Made by a program: the position numbers and the translations under genes
Notes under the pieces: model-generated
Databases searched by the model: none
The model's input: the letters and a program-made list of their open reading frames with translations, nothing else
What the model was told of the DNA's origin: nothing
From: DASUNP01 sp963728545
Lineage (GTDB): Bacteria; Acidobacteriota; Blastocatellia; UBA7656
Assembly (NCBI GenBank): GCA_963728545.1
Contig: CAVSKO010000003.1
Coordinates: 868,001 to 932,000 of the forward strand
Direction of reading: 5' to 3'
Length of the DNA stretch: 64,000 bases
Shown here: positions 33,905 through 43,748 of the stretch, piece after piece
How the letters are laid out: the number at the start of each line of letters is the position of its first letter
Position numbering within the stretch: position 1 is the first letter of the stretch

Positions 33905-34391
33905 ACCGCGCGTACATGGCGGAGACGAAATCGCCCGACCCGTCGTAACTGAACCCGGCGGCGCTCGACCAGCCGGAGCAGTAAAAAGCGCTGGCTATGT
34001 GGGCGATGTGATGCTCTACATTATGCTCGCGAAAACGCATACGCTCCGGCTCCACGTCCAGCGCGCGAGCCAGCAGCGATTTCAGATCGTTCATCGCCTC
34101 GCGGCGCTTGCGTATCTGAATAAAGTTAAGCAGCTTTGCGGGGTTGGAGAGAGCGTATTGAACTTTCTTGGAAAGGTTCGCATCCTTGTCTCGACCTACG
34201 GCTACGTGATCGATATCGCTTATGTCTGCGCCGATCCACTCCAGGCAGGCTTTGATTGAAAGCGCGGGGATGCCGCCGTAATGTTTGACGCGATTCAGCC
34301 GCTCTTCGGCAATGGCAAATACGACTTCGCCATCCTGTATCAACGCAGCCGACGCATCTCCGTGAAACATATTCAGACCGAGTACCAGCAT
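33876..34391 (-). pseudogene. Carbamoyltransferase, N-terminal part before a frameshift
   Basis: The reading frame opens MLVLGLNMFHGDASAALI, the normal start of the NodU family, and continues through HNVEHHIAHIASAFYCSGW, whose His residues bind metal and nucleotide, and the FSYDGSGDF phosphate loop. It stops just after EGTEIERA, while homology resumes one frame over in the overlapping downstream frame. One extra base near 33885-33890 accounts for this. Joined, the protein would be about 585 residues, the normal family length. Confidence 0.8.
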
Positions 34392-34412
34392 CTGTTCGAT
34401 TCTCCTAAAGCT

Positions 34413-36593
34413 TTAATCCTTTTCGATGATAACAGGCTCGCCGGTTTGAAGACTGCGGCGTGCCGCAAGCGTAAGCCGCGTAGAATGGACTATCTCGTCA
34501 AAAGAGATCGGGGCGGCAGCAGTTGACGAGCCTGTGATGTGAGCGGCGAAAGCCGCCCACTCGGCTTTATGGCCTTTATCCTGGCGCAAACGGGCCGTTT
34601 GCTGAACAGTTTTTGCGCCGTCCCGTATGAGCAGCGTGCGGTAATCATCCAGGCGAGCCGATAAACCGCCGCCGAAGACTTCCAAAAACTCTTTGCCGAA
34701 TCCCTTATCGCCGTTCGCCACGTAAGTCAGTGTTCCTATCGATCCGTCGGCGCACTCAAGGGTGACAAGAAGGTTATCTTGCGAGTACCGCCCGCTGTCG
34801 GGAAGCGCCCGCGTAGTAACCCTTCGCGCGCGGCTGCCGGTCAAATGAGTCAACAGATCGATAAAGTGGCAGCCCTCGCCTATCAACCGCCCGCCGCTGA
34901 GCGCGGCGTCTTGCGTCCAGTGGTCGAGCGGGATGAAACCTGCGTTCACGCGATAGTTGAGCATCAAAGGCTCCTTGACGCACTCAAGTTTGCGTTTCAA
35001 CTCGACTACGAAAGGAGCGAAACGGCGATTGAAGCCGACCATTAGCGCCGGGCGAGGGCCTCCCTCTTTTTGATAAACTGAAATGATCTGCTGCAACTCT
35101 TCTTCGGTCATGCAGAGCGGCTTTTCGACAAATACATGCTTTCCGGCTTCGAGAGCCGCTATCACCTGACGCGCATGCAGGTTGTGGCGCGTCAGTATAG
35201 CAACCGTATTTATCCTTGGATCATTCAAAATCTCTTCGGAATCGGTGGTGCAATAGTTGAAACCGAATCGGTCGGCGGCGGCCCTGGAGCTTAACCCGCT
35301 CGAAGCCGAAACGCCGATCATCTTAATACTCTTCAAATCTTTTACGGCAGGCAGCAGCGTTGCCGTGGCGAAATTGCCCGCGCCCAAAACGCCAAGCCCG
35401 ACCTGTTCGACCCCGCTGACGCGATGATCTTCGACGGAGCGCAGCTTTACGGTGCGGCGCAAATCGATTGAGTCGGGATAGGTCAGCACGACTCCCAAAA
35501 ACGGCTCGTTGGTTTTGCCCGTGATCAACTCGTAAGCCTTCGGCGCATCATCTATCGCAAAGCGATGAGTGATGAGCGGTCGAACGTTAACTTTTGCTTC
35601 GGCCAGCAGTTGAACGAAAGCTTCCATATTGCGCTGCTCCGTCCAGCGCACGTACCCGTAAGGATAATCGTGCCCCTCTTCTTCATATTTGTGATCGTAG
35701 CGACCGGGGCCATACGACCGGGAGATGCGAAAATCAAGCTCCTTCTCATAATAGATCTTTCGCGGGATGTTCAGACCTACGGAACCGACCGCCACTACAA
35801 TTCCTTTATCGCGGGCCACGTGTCCGGCCATCTCTATGGGCTGGTTGCTTTTCGTGTCTGCCGTGATCAAGACAACGTCCGCGCCGTGCCCTGCCGACAG
35901 TTGCTCGCACAAGGCGGTCAGTTGATCCGCGTTGTCGGCTACGGCGTCTGCGCCCAGCTTTCGGGCAAGCTCTGCGCGCGCGGGTTGTATGTCCATGCCT
36001 ATGACTACAACACCCGCCGCCTTGAGCATCTGCACCGTGAGCTGGCCCAGCAACCCGAGGCCGATGACCGCCGCAACGTCGCGCAGTTTCACCTCGCTCA
36101 GGCGTATGCCTTGCAGCGCGATGGCTCCGAGCGTGGTAAAAGCCGCCGATTCAAAATCTACCTGTTCGGGCAGAGCGACCATCAAATTTTTCGGGACCCA
36201 CACGGCTTCCGCGTGAACGGCGTAACCCGCGCCCGCGCAAGCCACGCGGTCATTGATTTGAAACTGCGACACCTGCGCGCCTACTTCAAGCACTCTGCCC
36301 GCAGACGAGTAACCTAGCGACATAGGCTTATCAAGCCTGTTCTGCACGGCGTCAAACGTCGTCAGTATCCCTTCACGTTTGGCCTTGTCGAGAGTCTGTC
36401 GCACCAGGTCGGGCCGCGAGCGAGCTTTTTCGAGCAAGTTCTTCTCGGCGAAATCGACCACCATGCGCTCCGTGCCTGCGGAAACCAGGCTCGCGCCAGT
36501 TTGAACAAGAACTCCTCCGCTTCTGAGTGACGGCGCGGGCACGTCGCTTACGGCAAGCTCTCCGGTTTTGAAAGATTGTGTGACCTGTTTCAT
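34413..36593 (-). CDS. Bi-domain oxidoreductase: zinc-type alcohol dehydrogenase fused to Gfo/Idh/MocA dehydrogenase
   Basis: The protein has 726 residues. Residues about 1-380 form a medium-chain dehydrogenase with its cofactor motif VIGLGLLGQLTVQMLKAAG. Residues about 390-726 form a Gfo/Idh/MocA domain (GVLGAGNFATATLLPAVK, then HVFVEKPLCMTEEELQ, and GEGCHFIDLLTHLTGS). The same fusion recurs in polysaccharide loci beside heparinase-family lyases and asparagine-synthase-like enzymes, as here. The reaction is not established; it probably changes a sugar of the polymer. The ATG shares one base with the preceding stop (TAATG), so translation is coupled to the methyltransferase gene. Confidence 0.88.
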   Translation of the reverse strand: MKQVTQSFKTGELAVSDVPAPSLRSGGVLVQTGASLVSAGTERMVVDFAEKNLLEKARSRPDLVRQTLDKAKREGILTTFDAVQNRLDKPMSLGYSSAGRVLEVGAQVSQFQINDRVACAGAGYAVHAEAVWVPKNLMVALPEQVDFESAAFTTLGAIALQGIRLSEVKLRDVAAVIGLGLLGQLTVQMLKAAGVVVIGMDIQPARAELARKLGADAVADNADQLTALCEQLSAGHGADVVLITADTKSNQPIEMAGHVARDKGIVVAVGSVGLNIPRKIYYEKELDFRISRSYGPGRYDHKYEEEGHDYPYGYVRWTEQRNMEAFVQLLAEAKVNVRPLITHRFAIDDAPKAYELITGKTNEPFLGVVLTYPDSIDLRRTVKLRSVEDHRVSGVEQVGLGVLGAGNFATATLLPAVKDLKSIKMIGVSASSGLSSRAAADRFGFNYCTTDSEEILNDPRINTVAILTRHNLHARQVIAALEAGKHVFVEKPLCMTEEELQQIISVYQKEGGPRPALMVGFNRRFAPFVVELKRKLECVKEPLMLNYRVNAGFIPLDHWTQDAALSGGRLIGEGCHFIDLLTHLTGSRARRVTTRALPDSGRYSQDNLLVTLECADGSIGTLTYVANGDKGFGKEFLEVFGGGLSARLDDYRTLLIRDGAKTVQQTARLRQDKGHKAEWAAFAAHITGSSTAAAPISFDEIVHSTRLTLAARRSLQTGEPVIIEKD

Positions 36594-37435
36594 TATGTGT
36601 TAGCGGGTTTGTTGGCGGTCAGCAACAAGCTTAAGCCCCATCGGTCGCCAAGCAGGCGCACGAGCCAGCGAGGGTAGACTCGCCAGATCACCTTAAAGAA
36701 TGCAGACGAATATTTCTCGCTCGGCTTTATCATTAGCAGATCGCCCGGACTCAACCGGGTCCGGGCTTCGATATTTGCAAAACCGATCTCGCCTAATATC
36801 CGCCGCGCTTCCTCAATCGAATAAACTTTTGTGCCTGGGCTTTCCAGGTGTTGAAAGACAGCTTCTTTCATACTCATCTTGAACCTGCCGCGCGCGAGCG
36901 CGTGTTGAGCGTAAAGCATAAGGCCGGTCCACGACGGGTGATGGTAAATCATGGTTCTTATAACTCCGCCCGGCCTTAAAACGCGAAAGACTTCGCCGTA
37001 GGCGCGCGGCGTGTCGGGAGTGTGATGAAGCACTCCCCACGAATAGACAATATCAAAACTGTTATCATCAAACGGCAGGTTTTCGGCATCAGCGTTGAGC
37101 AGCCTGTATTTTTCTCGCGGGACCGAATTGAGCGCCAGCCGCTCGCCGGTAAGCTGTATTGCTCTTTCTGTTAAATCAACGCCCGTTGCGTGCGCCGCGT
37201 GCTTACACCAGTTTTGAAAGTCTGCGCCTGCGCCCACGCCGATCTCTAAAACGGTTTTGCCCGCCGCGCCCGGAAAATCCGCAAAAGATTTTATGTATGG
37301 CTCAAGAACGTACCGGGTAGATGAAATCTCTTCAAAATATAGCTTGCGGTCCGACTCGTCGCCGTAGCGGGTTCCGCAAGTCTCGTTCTCCCAATGCTGT
37401 TTGACTTCGGATTTCAGATTTATAATCGTGCCCAT
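36593..37435 (-). CDS. Class I SAM-dependent methyltransferase
   Basis: This 280-residue protein has SAM motif I TVLEIGVGAGADFQNW (about residue 60), the acidic loop ATGVDLTERAI, DIVYSWGVLHHTPDTP and LRPGGVIRTMIYHHPSW. The last two are the usual UbiE/Methyltransf_11-type blocks. The C-terminal part is basic with a possible membrane-associated helix. It lies between another methyltransferase gene and the bi-domain oxidoreductase gene and probably modifies a sugar of the repeat unit. The acceptor is unknown. Confidence 0.85.
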   Translation of the reverse strand: MGTIINLKSEVKQHWENETCGTRYGDESDRKLYFEEISSTRYVLEPYIKSFADFPGAAGKTVLEIGVGAGADFQNWCKHAAHATGVDLTERAIQLTGERLALNSVPREKYRLLNADAENLPFDDNSFDIVYSWGVLHHTPDTPRAYGEVFRVLRPGGVIRTMIYHHPSWTGLMLYAQHALARGRFKMSMKEAVFQHLESPGTKVYSIEEARRILGEIGFANIEARTRLSPGDLLMIKPSEKYSSAFFKVIWRVYPRWLVRLLGDRWGLSLLLTANKPANT

Positions 37436-37452
37436 AATCGTTTTCGGCCGGC

Positions 37453-38085
37453 TTACGGTTTTTCAGCTTCGACGTGAAGCGAATCCTCCGGGCGGTTATC
37501 GAGAATATCGCAATCCGGCACGCGCCCCTTTTTGTACCCACACACCGTGACGTTTATAAAACCGCTTTCTGCGAGTATAGAGCTTAAAGAGGGCGCATCA
37601 TACATCCACAGATGCGGGTCGCGAACGCCCGGCCTGCCCAGTTGCATCCAGTCCAGAAATTCACGCGCAGCTTTTGAATCTCCCGGTTCCATTTGAAGCG
37701 CGTCCAGATAGCGCCGCGCGCCTAAAGCCAGATCGGGCACGACGACTCGCAGCACGCCCCCCGGCTTTAAAACTCTGAACACATCCACGAGGAGTTTCCG
37801 CGCGTCATCCGGCAAATTGTGCTCCAGAAAATGGGACGTGTAGGCGTAATTGACGGATGAATCAACAAAAGGAAGAGGTTTCCTCACGTCGTGAATCAAA
37901 ATAGAATCGGGCCAGGCGACTCTGTAGTGATGGTCAGACAGCATTCCAAATTTCCACAACGCCCATCTGAGCAACGGATACTTTGCCAGCCGCGCGTTCG
38001 GCGAATTGTCTAGATTGATCCAACCGGGCGCGATTGAAAGACCGCTGCCGATGTTGATAGCCTTGACTCCTGTTCGAAGCGCCAT
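37453..38085 (-). CDS. SAM-dependent methyltransferase-like protein
   Basis: The 210-residue protein begins AINIGSGLSIAPGWINLDNS, a variant motif I seen in methyltransferases of polysaccharide loci. It continues with HDVRKPLPFVDSSVNYAYTS, HFLEHNLPDDARKLL and LKPGGVLRVVVPDL. The short conserved NIGSG...GWINLD front is typical of this subgroup, whose targets are not known. It follows the amidotransferase gene closely and is followed by a second methyltransferase, so the two may act in sequence on the same glycan. Confidence 0.8.
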   Translation of the reverse strand: MALRTGVKAINIGSGLSIAPGWINLDNSPNARLAKYPLLRWALWKFGMLSDHHYRVAWPDSILIHDVRKPLPFVDSSVNYAYTSHFLEHNLPDDARKLLVDVFRVLKPGGVLRVVVPDLALGARRYLDALQMEPGDSKAAREFLDWMQLGRPGVRDPHLWMYDAPSLSSILAESGFINVTVCGYKKGRVPDCDILDNRPEDSLHVEAEKP

Positions 38086-38113
38086 AGATTATTTCGAGAG
38101 CCAGCGGCTTCTT

Positions 38114-40036
38114 TCAATCGATGAATGCCTGCATCCACAGTTCCAGGGTCAGGAACTGCCAGATCTGTAACGACCAGTCTTCGCGACCGCTGCGCTGCTC
38201 CTCGATCAAGCGGCGCACATTCGCGGGGCGGAAAAGCCCGCGCTCTTCGAGCCTGCGCTCGCCCAGCAGATCATCAACCATCTCGCGCAAATCCTCAGCC
38301 AGCCAGTAATCCGCCGGAGCGCCGAACCCCGCTTTCTTTTGCTCTAACACCTCGGGCGGGAGCAGCGGGCGCATGGCTTCGCGCAAAATGTGTTTTGTCG
38401 TTCCTTTATGCAGCTTCATCGCGGGAGGCACGTTGCAGGCAACCCACTCGGCCAACTCCCAGTCGAGGAAAGGCACACGCACTTCGACCGAAGAAGCCAT
38501 GCTCATCTTGTCGTTGTAGGTCAGGTTCAGGCTGACCATAAAAGCCTTCGTGTCGAGATAAAGCATCTGGTTTAGAAAATCGGCTTGCTCGACTCGATTG
38601 AAATATTCGAGGTGGCGCGACCAGGCATGAACGCCGTTTACGCGCGCTCGCGCGGCCGGGCTGTAAAGAAGCTCCAACTGCTCTCCGGTCAGGTAAGTGC
38701 TGTCCATAAGAAAGCGGTCACGCGACGCGAGCGACCCGCTTCGCGCCATCTTTTTCGCAAGCCTGACGTAGCCCTTCACGGGCGTTCCGCGCATCGCGGG
38801 TAAAGCCAGGACCGCAGGCTCGACGAGCTTTCGTCTCACGATGGCGGGCATCTTTCGGTACTGCTCGGCCAGCGCGTGCGCCCTGTGCTTGCGGTAGCCC
38901 GCAAACAGCTCGTCGCCGCCCACGCCTGAAAGCAGAACGGTCACAGTCTTGCGAGCTTCGCGGTTCACCAGATATGCCGTGATGATCGCGGGATCGGCCA
39001 CAGGCTCGTCCATGTGCCAGACCAGTTTCGGGAGCAAATCCACAACGTCAGGCTCGACCGTGATCTCTGTATGGACGCAGCCGAAATGCTCGGCTGTGCG
39101 CCGCGCGACTCGCGTGTCATCGAGCGTAAGCTCGCCCCTGCGGTACTTGTCCGGGAAAGCAATCGTGTACGTGCGCACGGGGTCGGGCGAGCTTTGGGCC
39201 ATCGCGGCCACGATGCTGGATGAATCCAGACCCGCGCTTAAAAAAGCGCCCAGAGGCACGTCGCTCAACATCTGCGATTTAACAGAGGCGATGAATCGCT
39301 CTCTCAATTCTGCCGCAAGCTCGGCTTCGCTCGCGTGGAATTGATGCGCACGCGAAGGGAATTTCAAGTCCCAGTATTCGCTTATCTCCAGACGACGGTT
39401 CTTGTAAATCGCGTAGTGACCGGCGGGGAGTTTAAAAATCCCATCAAACATAGTCGCCGGGTCGGGCACCCATAAAAAGGTCAGGTATTGATTGAGCGCT
39501 TCAAAGTTGATCTCGCGCCGGAGGCCGGGCAGCTCAAGCAGCGCTTTCACTTCAGACGCGAAAGCCAGGCGACCCGCTTCGTGACAGTAGTAAAGCGGTT
39601 TTATCCCGAAATGGTCGCGGGCCAGGAAAAGCTCTTCCTCGCGGCGGTCCCAGATGGCAAATGCAAATATCCCGTTAAGACGACGAACGCTTTCTGCGCC
39701 ATATTCTTGATAAAGCTTGAGCACCGTTTCCGTATCGCCGTTGGATCGGAAGCTGTGGCCGAGCGTTTCCAGCTCTCGGCGCAGTTGCAGGTGGTTATAG
39801 ACTTCGCCGTTGTAGGCTATCGTCAGCCGCCCATCTTCGGTAGTCATGGGCATATGGCCCGCCGATGATAGGTCGAGTATTGCGAGCCTCCGCGAGCCAA
39901 GCCCAACCCAGATCCCGCCGGGCGAACTGCTCTCCCACGTGCCGTGATCGTCAGGCCCGCGATGGGCCTGAACACGGGTCATGCGGGCAAGCGTCGTGCT
40001 ATCGCCCCAGTTGATAACGCCGTTGATTCCGCACAT
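38114..40036 (-). CDS. asnB: Glutamine-dependent asparagine-synthase-like amidotransferase
   Basis: This 640-residue protein has nucleophile Cys2 directly after Met (MCGINGVINWG), glutaminase motifs RGPDDHG and YNGEVYNH, and a synthetase domain from about residue 235. The pyrophosphate loop reads SAGLDSSS, where the usual form is SGGLDSS. In polysaccharide loci these enzymes often amidate uronic acids rather than aspartate. With an AlgD-like dehydrogenase in the same locus, amidation of a uronate is plausible, but true asparagine synthesis cannot be excluded. Confidence 0.88.
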   Translation of the reverse strand: MCGINGVINWGDSTTLARMTRVQAHRGPDDHGTWESSSPGGIWVGLGSRRLAILDLSSAGHMPMTTEDGRLTIAYNGEVYNHLQLRRELETLGHSFRSNGDTETVLKLYQEYGAESVRRLNGIFAFAIWDRREEELFLARDHFGIKPLYYCHEAGRLAFASEVKALLELPGLRREINFEALNQYLTFLWVPDPATMFDGIFKLPAGHYAIYKNRRLEISEYWDLKFPSRAHQFHASEAELAAELRERFIASVKSQMLSDVPLGAFLSAGLDSSSIVAAMAQSSPDPVRTYTIAFPDKYRRGELTLDDTRVARRTAEHFGCVHTEITVEPDVVDLLPKLVWHMDEPVADPAIITAYLVNREARKTVTVLLSGVGGDELFAGYRKHRAHALAEQYRKMPAIVRRKLVEPAVLALPAMRGTPVKGYVRLAKKMARSGSLASRDRFLMDSTYLTGEQLELLYSPAARARVNGVHAWSRHLEYFNRVEQADFLNQMLYLDTKAFMVSLNLTYNDKMSMASSVEVRVPFLDWELAEWVACNVPPAMKLHKGTTKHILREAMRPLLPPEVLEQKKAGFGAPADYWLAEDLREMVDDLLGERRLEERGLFRPANVRRLIEEQRSGREDWSLQIWQFLTLELWMQAFID

Positions 40037-40039
40037 CGC

Positions 40040-41296
40040 TCAAACTTTCATAATCCGCTCGGATTGCTGTATCACCTGTTGATAAAATTTTTCGGCTTCG
40101 CGCATGACTTTTTCATACTCTGCGCGCTCGGCTACCATACTAACATTCGGCCCTCTCGCCCGGTCGCGCAAGCCGCCGTCATCCAGCGCGCGCGCGATCG
40201 CGTCGGCAAGTGAGCGCCGATTCGTCGGGTCGCAAAGCAACCCGTTTTCTTTGTCAGCGATCCACTCGCGAACCGATTCAATATTGCCCGCGACAGGGAA
40301 ACAGCCGCAAGCCATCGCTTCGAGCAGCGAGTTGGGCGTGCCGTCGTGCAGGCTCGGCGAAACCGTGATCTCGGCGAGCCGGAACAACCGGGCCATCTCC
40401 TTGTGCGGCATAACGGGCAGCAACCGCACGCTTGTAGTGATCGCCAGTCGATTTACCCATTTCTCCGCCACAGGATTCCCTTGCATGCCGACGCATAAAA
40501 ATATTGACTCGGGGTGTTTTTCCAGAACGAGCGGGATCGATTGAAAAAAGATGTCGTTGCGTACGTACTTGCGAAACCCGCGCGGGTTGATAATCACGCG
40601 GGCGCCGGTAGGAATCCGAAGCTGCTCGCCAGGCTCCGGGCTATCTCCTTCCGGGTTGAAGACGGATGTTTCGACGCCTCCCGCGCCGGGCAATAAGGCC
40701 GCGGGTTTTTCCCCGCTAAAGCCCCACTCGCTCACCGCAAGCCGCAGGTCGCGCCGGCAATCGCAAAGCAGGGCGTCAGCTCGCCGAAGCGCCCCGAGCG
40801 TCTGCCGCGCTATCAACGGATTGCGATTCCCAAACAGAGTAAAGTCATTGCCCCAGACTGAGATCACCAGGGGGAATTGAGCGGGCGTCGCCTTTGCCGC
40901 AAGGATTCCTTCAAACGGGATTCGCATGGCGTGTACGATGTCCGGGCTTATACGCTCAATCAGGCCGCGCGCGCGCGCGACGTAGCGATGCACATCGAGC
41001 GGGCCTAGCCAGAATCGCGCAGCTATAGAGAGATTCGACAGCGCGCCTATGCGCAGACCGGCAAGCCCTCGCGCAAACGGGGAGGGCTGTCTCTTAGAAG
41101 TAATAGTTCCGTTGTGGCTTATGCGAGAAAAAGCCGCAAAGGCTATCGGCAACTCGTAGATTCGCGCTCCGCGAATTATGTCCGGCGGGCAAGGATAAGT
41201 AGAAATCACGTGAACATCATCGCCCCGGTTGACAAAGTGGCTGATCCAGCTTTGCGAGATTGCGCTGCGAGCATCGGCTACGAAAACGATTCTCAT
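40040..41296 (-). CDS. Glycosyltransferase family 4
   Basis: ATG 41296 makes an ATGA overlap with the preceding gene's stop and opens MRIVFVADARSAISQSWISH; the longer frame to 41491 runs across that gene and is rejected. The protein is 418 residues. The donor half shows INPRGFRKYVRNDIFFQSIP and an E-x7-E-like block SLHDGTPNSLLEAMACGCFP, with Asp at the first position. It probably adds one sugar of the repeat unit. Linkage unknown. Confidence 0.87.
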   Translation of the reverse strand: MRIVFVADARSAISQSWISHFVNRGDDVHVISTYPCPPDIIRGARIYELPIAFAAFSRISHNGTITSKRQPSPFARGLAGLRIGALSNLSIAARFWLGPLDVHRYVARARGLIERISPDIVHAMRIPFEGILAAKATPAQFPLVISVWGNDFTLFGNRNPLIARQTLGALRRADALLCDCRRDLRLAVSEWGFSGEKPAALLPGAGGVETSVFNPEGDSPEPGEQLRIPTGARVIINPRGFRKYVRNDIFFQSIPLVLEKHPESIFLCVGMQGNPVAEKWVNRLAITTSVRLLPVMPHKEMARLFRLAEITVSPSLHDGTPNSLLEAMACGCFPVAGNIESVREWIADKENGLLCDPTNRRSLADAIARALDDGGLRDRARGPNVSMVAERAEYEKVMREAEKFYQQVIQQSERIMKV

Positions 41297-42447
41297 CGAG
41301 CAACATCCTCGACCAGTCCCAACTTCGCCCACGGGGGCCTCGGGCGCTCGCTCGAAGCGTCGACCATGTGCTTTAAGCACTTGATTAAATATGGCGTTAT
41401 TCGCTCGATTGAAACCCGCCGGCCCGTCAGCGCGGCGGCTGACTTCAGGCGCGGCCAGTCTGATCGCTTCTCTATGAAGCGGTCTAAGCACGCGCGTAAA
41501 TCACCTACGTCCTCGCTGCGAAAGACATACCCGTTCACTCCGCTCTCTACGAGGTCGGCAACCCCGCACCGGTCCGAGACTATTACCGGCACTCCCACAG
41601 AGAAGGCCTCGTTTACGACCAGGCCCCAGCCATCCCACCGCGATGGCAAAACCAGAAGGTCTGCGGAGGCCATTCGCGCGGGCGTCTCAGACGAACCAAG
41701 TACGCCTTCGAACCTGACTCGCTCGCAGAGGCCCAGCGATTTCACAAGGTCCTCAAGCGAGGGCCTCATCTCGCCGCCGCCTATGATTGTTAAGAACAGA
41801 TTCGGGTGCTGATTGAAAAGCGGTTTAAGCGCTTCGATCAGCAAGTCTATACCTTTGCGATTTATGATCTGCCCGACGAACACTATCTCTATCTTATCCC
41901 CATTATTTTTAAGCGAAGAATTATCGCCAATCCCATCATGTGAACGAAAATACCCGAAGGGGTAGATAGCCTGCTCGCGCGCGCCCAGGCCTTTAAAAAA
42001 ATCGTCTGCGAGGTGAGATACAGATAGCAGCCCGGCAGCATTACGAGTAAGCGCCTTGCCGAACCCTGCCCTCAATAGCTTCTTGGCCGTCGAGCGCGGT
42101 CGCTCAGGCTCGCTTGCTTCGGAGTAGATCGCATAGGTGCTTCGAGCGCTCGCGAGTGTAACAAGCCCTGCCGCAAATGACGGCTCGAGCCAAAACCCAT
42201 TCAGGATATGAAGTCGGGCGCGCTGCGACCAGGCCAGACTCACAGCGTCAGCTATTGCGTTACGCTCGTCCAAAAAATGATGCGGGTAGCCCGCCAGATC
42301 GACCTGCCATCCGAGACAAACCCTATCCGGCGGCAAGCGTTTTGCAAAGACGACCTGCAAGTCAACCTCCCCTGAAGCAATTAATGCTCTGAAGAGGTCG
42401 CCTTGATAGAACGCCGGGTAATTCATCCAGATTGTAAGTTCTATCAT
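41293..42447 (-). CDS. Glycosyltransferase family 4, tandem paralogue 1
   Basis: This 384-residue GT-B enzyme has donor motifs VFVGQIINRKGIDLLIEA and SRWDGWGLVVNEAFSVGVPV, which holds the second Glu of the E-x7-E pair, with Asp at the first position. It is a clear tandem paralogue of the next gene upstream in transcription (42530-43699): both begin with a similar LTxWMN..FxQGDLFRAL stretch and share GEVDLQVVFAKRL and QAIYPFGYFRS. The duplicates have diverged most in the middle, so they may now use different acceptors. Confidence 0.88.
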   Translation of the reverse strand: MIELTIWMNYPAFYQGDLFRALIASGEVDLQVVFAKRLPPDRVCLGWQVDLAGYPHHFLDERNAIADAVSLAWSQRARLHILNGFWLEPSFAAGLVTLASARSTYAIYSEASEPERPRSTAKKLLRAGFGKALTRNAAGLLSVSHLADDFFKGLGAREQAIYPFGYFRSHDGIGDNSSLKNNGDKIEIVFVGQIINRKGIDLLIEALKPLFNQHPNLFLTIIGGGEMRPSLEDLVKSLGLCERVRFEGVLGSSETPARMASADLLVLPSRWDGWGLVVNEAFSVGVPVIVSDRCGVADLVESGVNGYVFRSEDVGDLRACLDRFIEKRSDWPRLKSAAALTGRRVSIERITPYLIKCLKHMVDASSERPRPPWAKLGLVEDVAR

Positions 42448-42529
42448 GTGCGTGGGCTAAAACTAGAGAAGCTGTGATTATATTTATTCGTTTGCCGCGA
42501 GGGCAGAACGACGGCGAAAACGACTCTAG

Positions 42530-43699
42530 TCAAACAACATCTTCTATAATGTCTATCTGTGTCCAGGGCGGTACAGGTTTCTCGGCCAAAGCCCCCGTCA
42601 TATGCTTCAAACACTGAACAAGATAAGGCGCAGCTTGCTCGGTAGAGACTCTCTGACCTGTAGCTTTAGCGGCGGCTTGAAAGCAAGGCCAGTCCGCCCT
42701 CTTTTCGATGAAACTGCTCAGACACCTGCGCAAGTCGGCCACATCTTCGTTGCGGAATATGTACCCGTTGACGCCATCCCGAACGAGGTCGGCAGCCCCG
42801 CACCGATCCGAGACTATCACCGGCACTCCCACAGAGAAGGCTTCGTTTACGACCAGGCCCCAGCCATCTCCACGCGACGGCGTTACCAGAAGATCAGCCT
42901 TCGCCAAGCACTCTTGAACCTTGTTTGTGGGCAACACTCCTTCGAAACTGACACGCTCTCTCATTCCAAAAGCCTTGAGCTGCTCTTGAAGAGGGTTCAT
43001 CAGCTCACCATCTCCTATCACAGTCATAAACAGGTTATTATGCTTCTTAAAGAGCGGGAGCATCGCTTCGATTAAGAGGTCGATTCCCTTGAGGCGTATA
43101 AGACGGCCCACAAAAAAAACTTCGATTCTACTATCTTTTGAACCCGCCGGGAGGTCTTTATTTGGAGCCTCGGAGCGAAAATATCCAAATGGGTATATGG
43201 CCTGATCGCAGACTCCAAGGCGTTTAAAGAAATCGGTTGCAAAATGAGAGACGGCCAGGACGCCCGCGGCTTTTGGAGCCAGAGTCCGTCCGAAGGGGGT
43301 CTTCAACATCTCCTTGAAGATCGACCGTTTGGCTAAATATGGATCGGGGTGCGGCGATTTGAACCGATCAGGGACTTCGGAGTAAATGGCATAGGCGCTG
43401 CCCGTCAGCGCCAGCACAACGAGCGCGGCGGCGAACGATGGTTCGGCCCAAAGACCGTTGACCACATGAATTCGGTCGCGTTGCTCCCAAGCCAGGCTCA
43501 TGGCGCTCCACAGCCGTTTGTTTACAAAGCGGTAAGGGTATCCTGCCAAATCATCCCGCCATCCGGTTTGAAGTCTATCCGGAGTCAGCCTTTTTGCGAA
43601 CACCACCTGTAGGTCGACCTCTCCTGAAGCCATTAAAGCTCGGAAAAGATCTCCTTGATGGAAAGAGGGGACGTTCATCCAAACTGTGAGTCGGAGCAT
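42530..43699 (-). CDS. Glycosyltransferase family 4, tandem paralogue 2
   Basis: This 389-residue GT-B enzyme has VFFVGRLIRLKGIDLLIEAM and SRGDGWGLVVNEAFSVGVPV at the same places as its neighbour at 41293-42447. It has an extra insertion of about ten residues around residue 115 (RFKSPHPDPYLAKRS). An 82-base gap separates the pair. It is the first glycosyltransferase translated after the polymerase gene and probably acts on the same lipid-linked chain as its paralogue. Confidence 0.88.
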   Translation of the reverse strand: MLRLTVWMNVPSFHQGDLFRALMASGEVDLQVVFAKRLTPDRLQTGWRDDLAGYPYRFVNKRLWSAMSLAWEQRDRIHVVNGLWAEPSFAAALVVLALTGSAYAIYSEVPDRFKSPHPDPYLAKRSIFKEMLKTPFGRTLAPKAAGVLAVSHFATDFFKRLGVCDQAIYPFGYFRSEAPNKDLPAGSKDSRIEVFFVGRLIRLKGIDLLIEAMLPLFKKHNNLFMTVIGDGELMNPLQEQLKAFGMRERVSFEGVLPTNKVQECLAKADLLVTPSRGDGWGLVVNEAFSVGVPVIVSDRCGAADLVRDGVNGYIFRNEDVADLRRCLSSFIEKRADWPCFQAAAKATGQRVSTEQAAPYLVQCLKHMTGALAEKPVPPWTQIDIIEDVV

Positions 43700-43748
43700 A
43701 GCATGTGTCTCTGCCCGGCAGGCAAAAAAGGCGCCCTTTTATAGCGCG

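Noticed and set aside
35565..36317. 250-codon plus-strand frame
   Set aside because: It is antisense to the bi-domain oxidoreductase, whose motifs are clear on the other strand.
41114..41812. 232-codon plus-strand frame
   Set aside because: It lies opposite two convincing glycosyltransferase genes, is Arg/Ser/Thr-rich and shows no domain; an antisense shadow.
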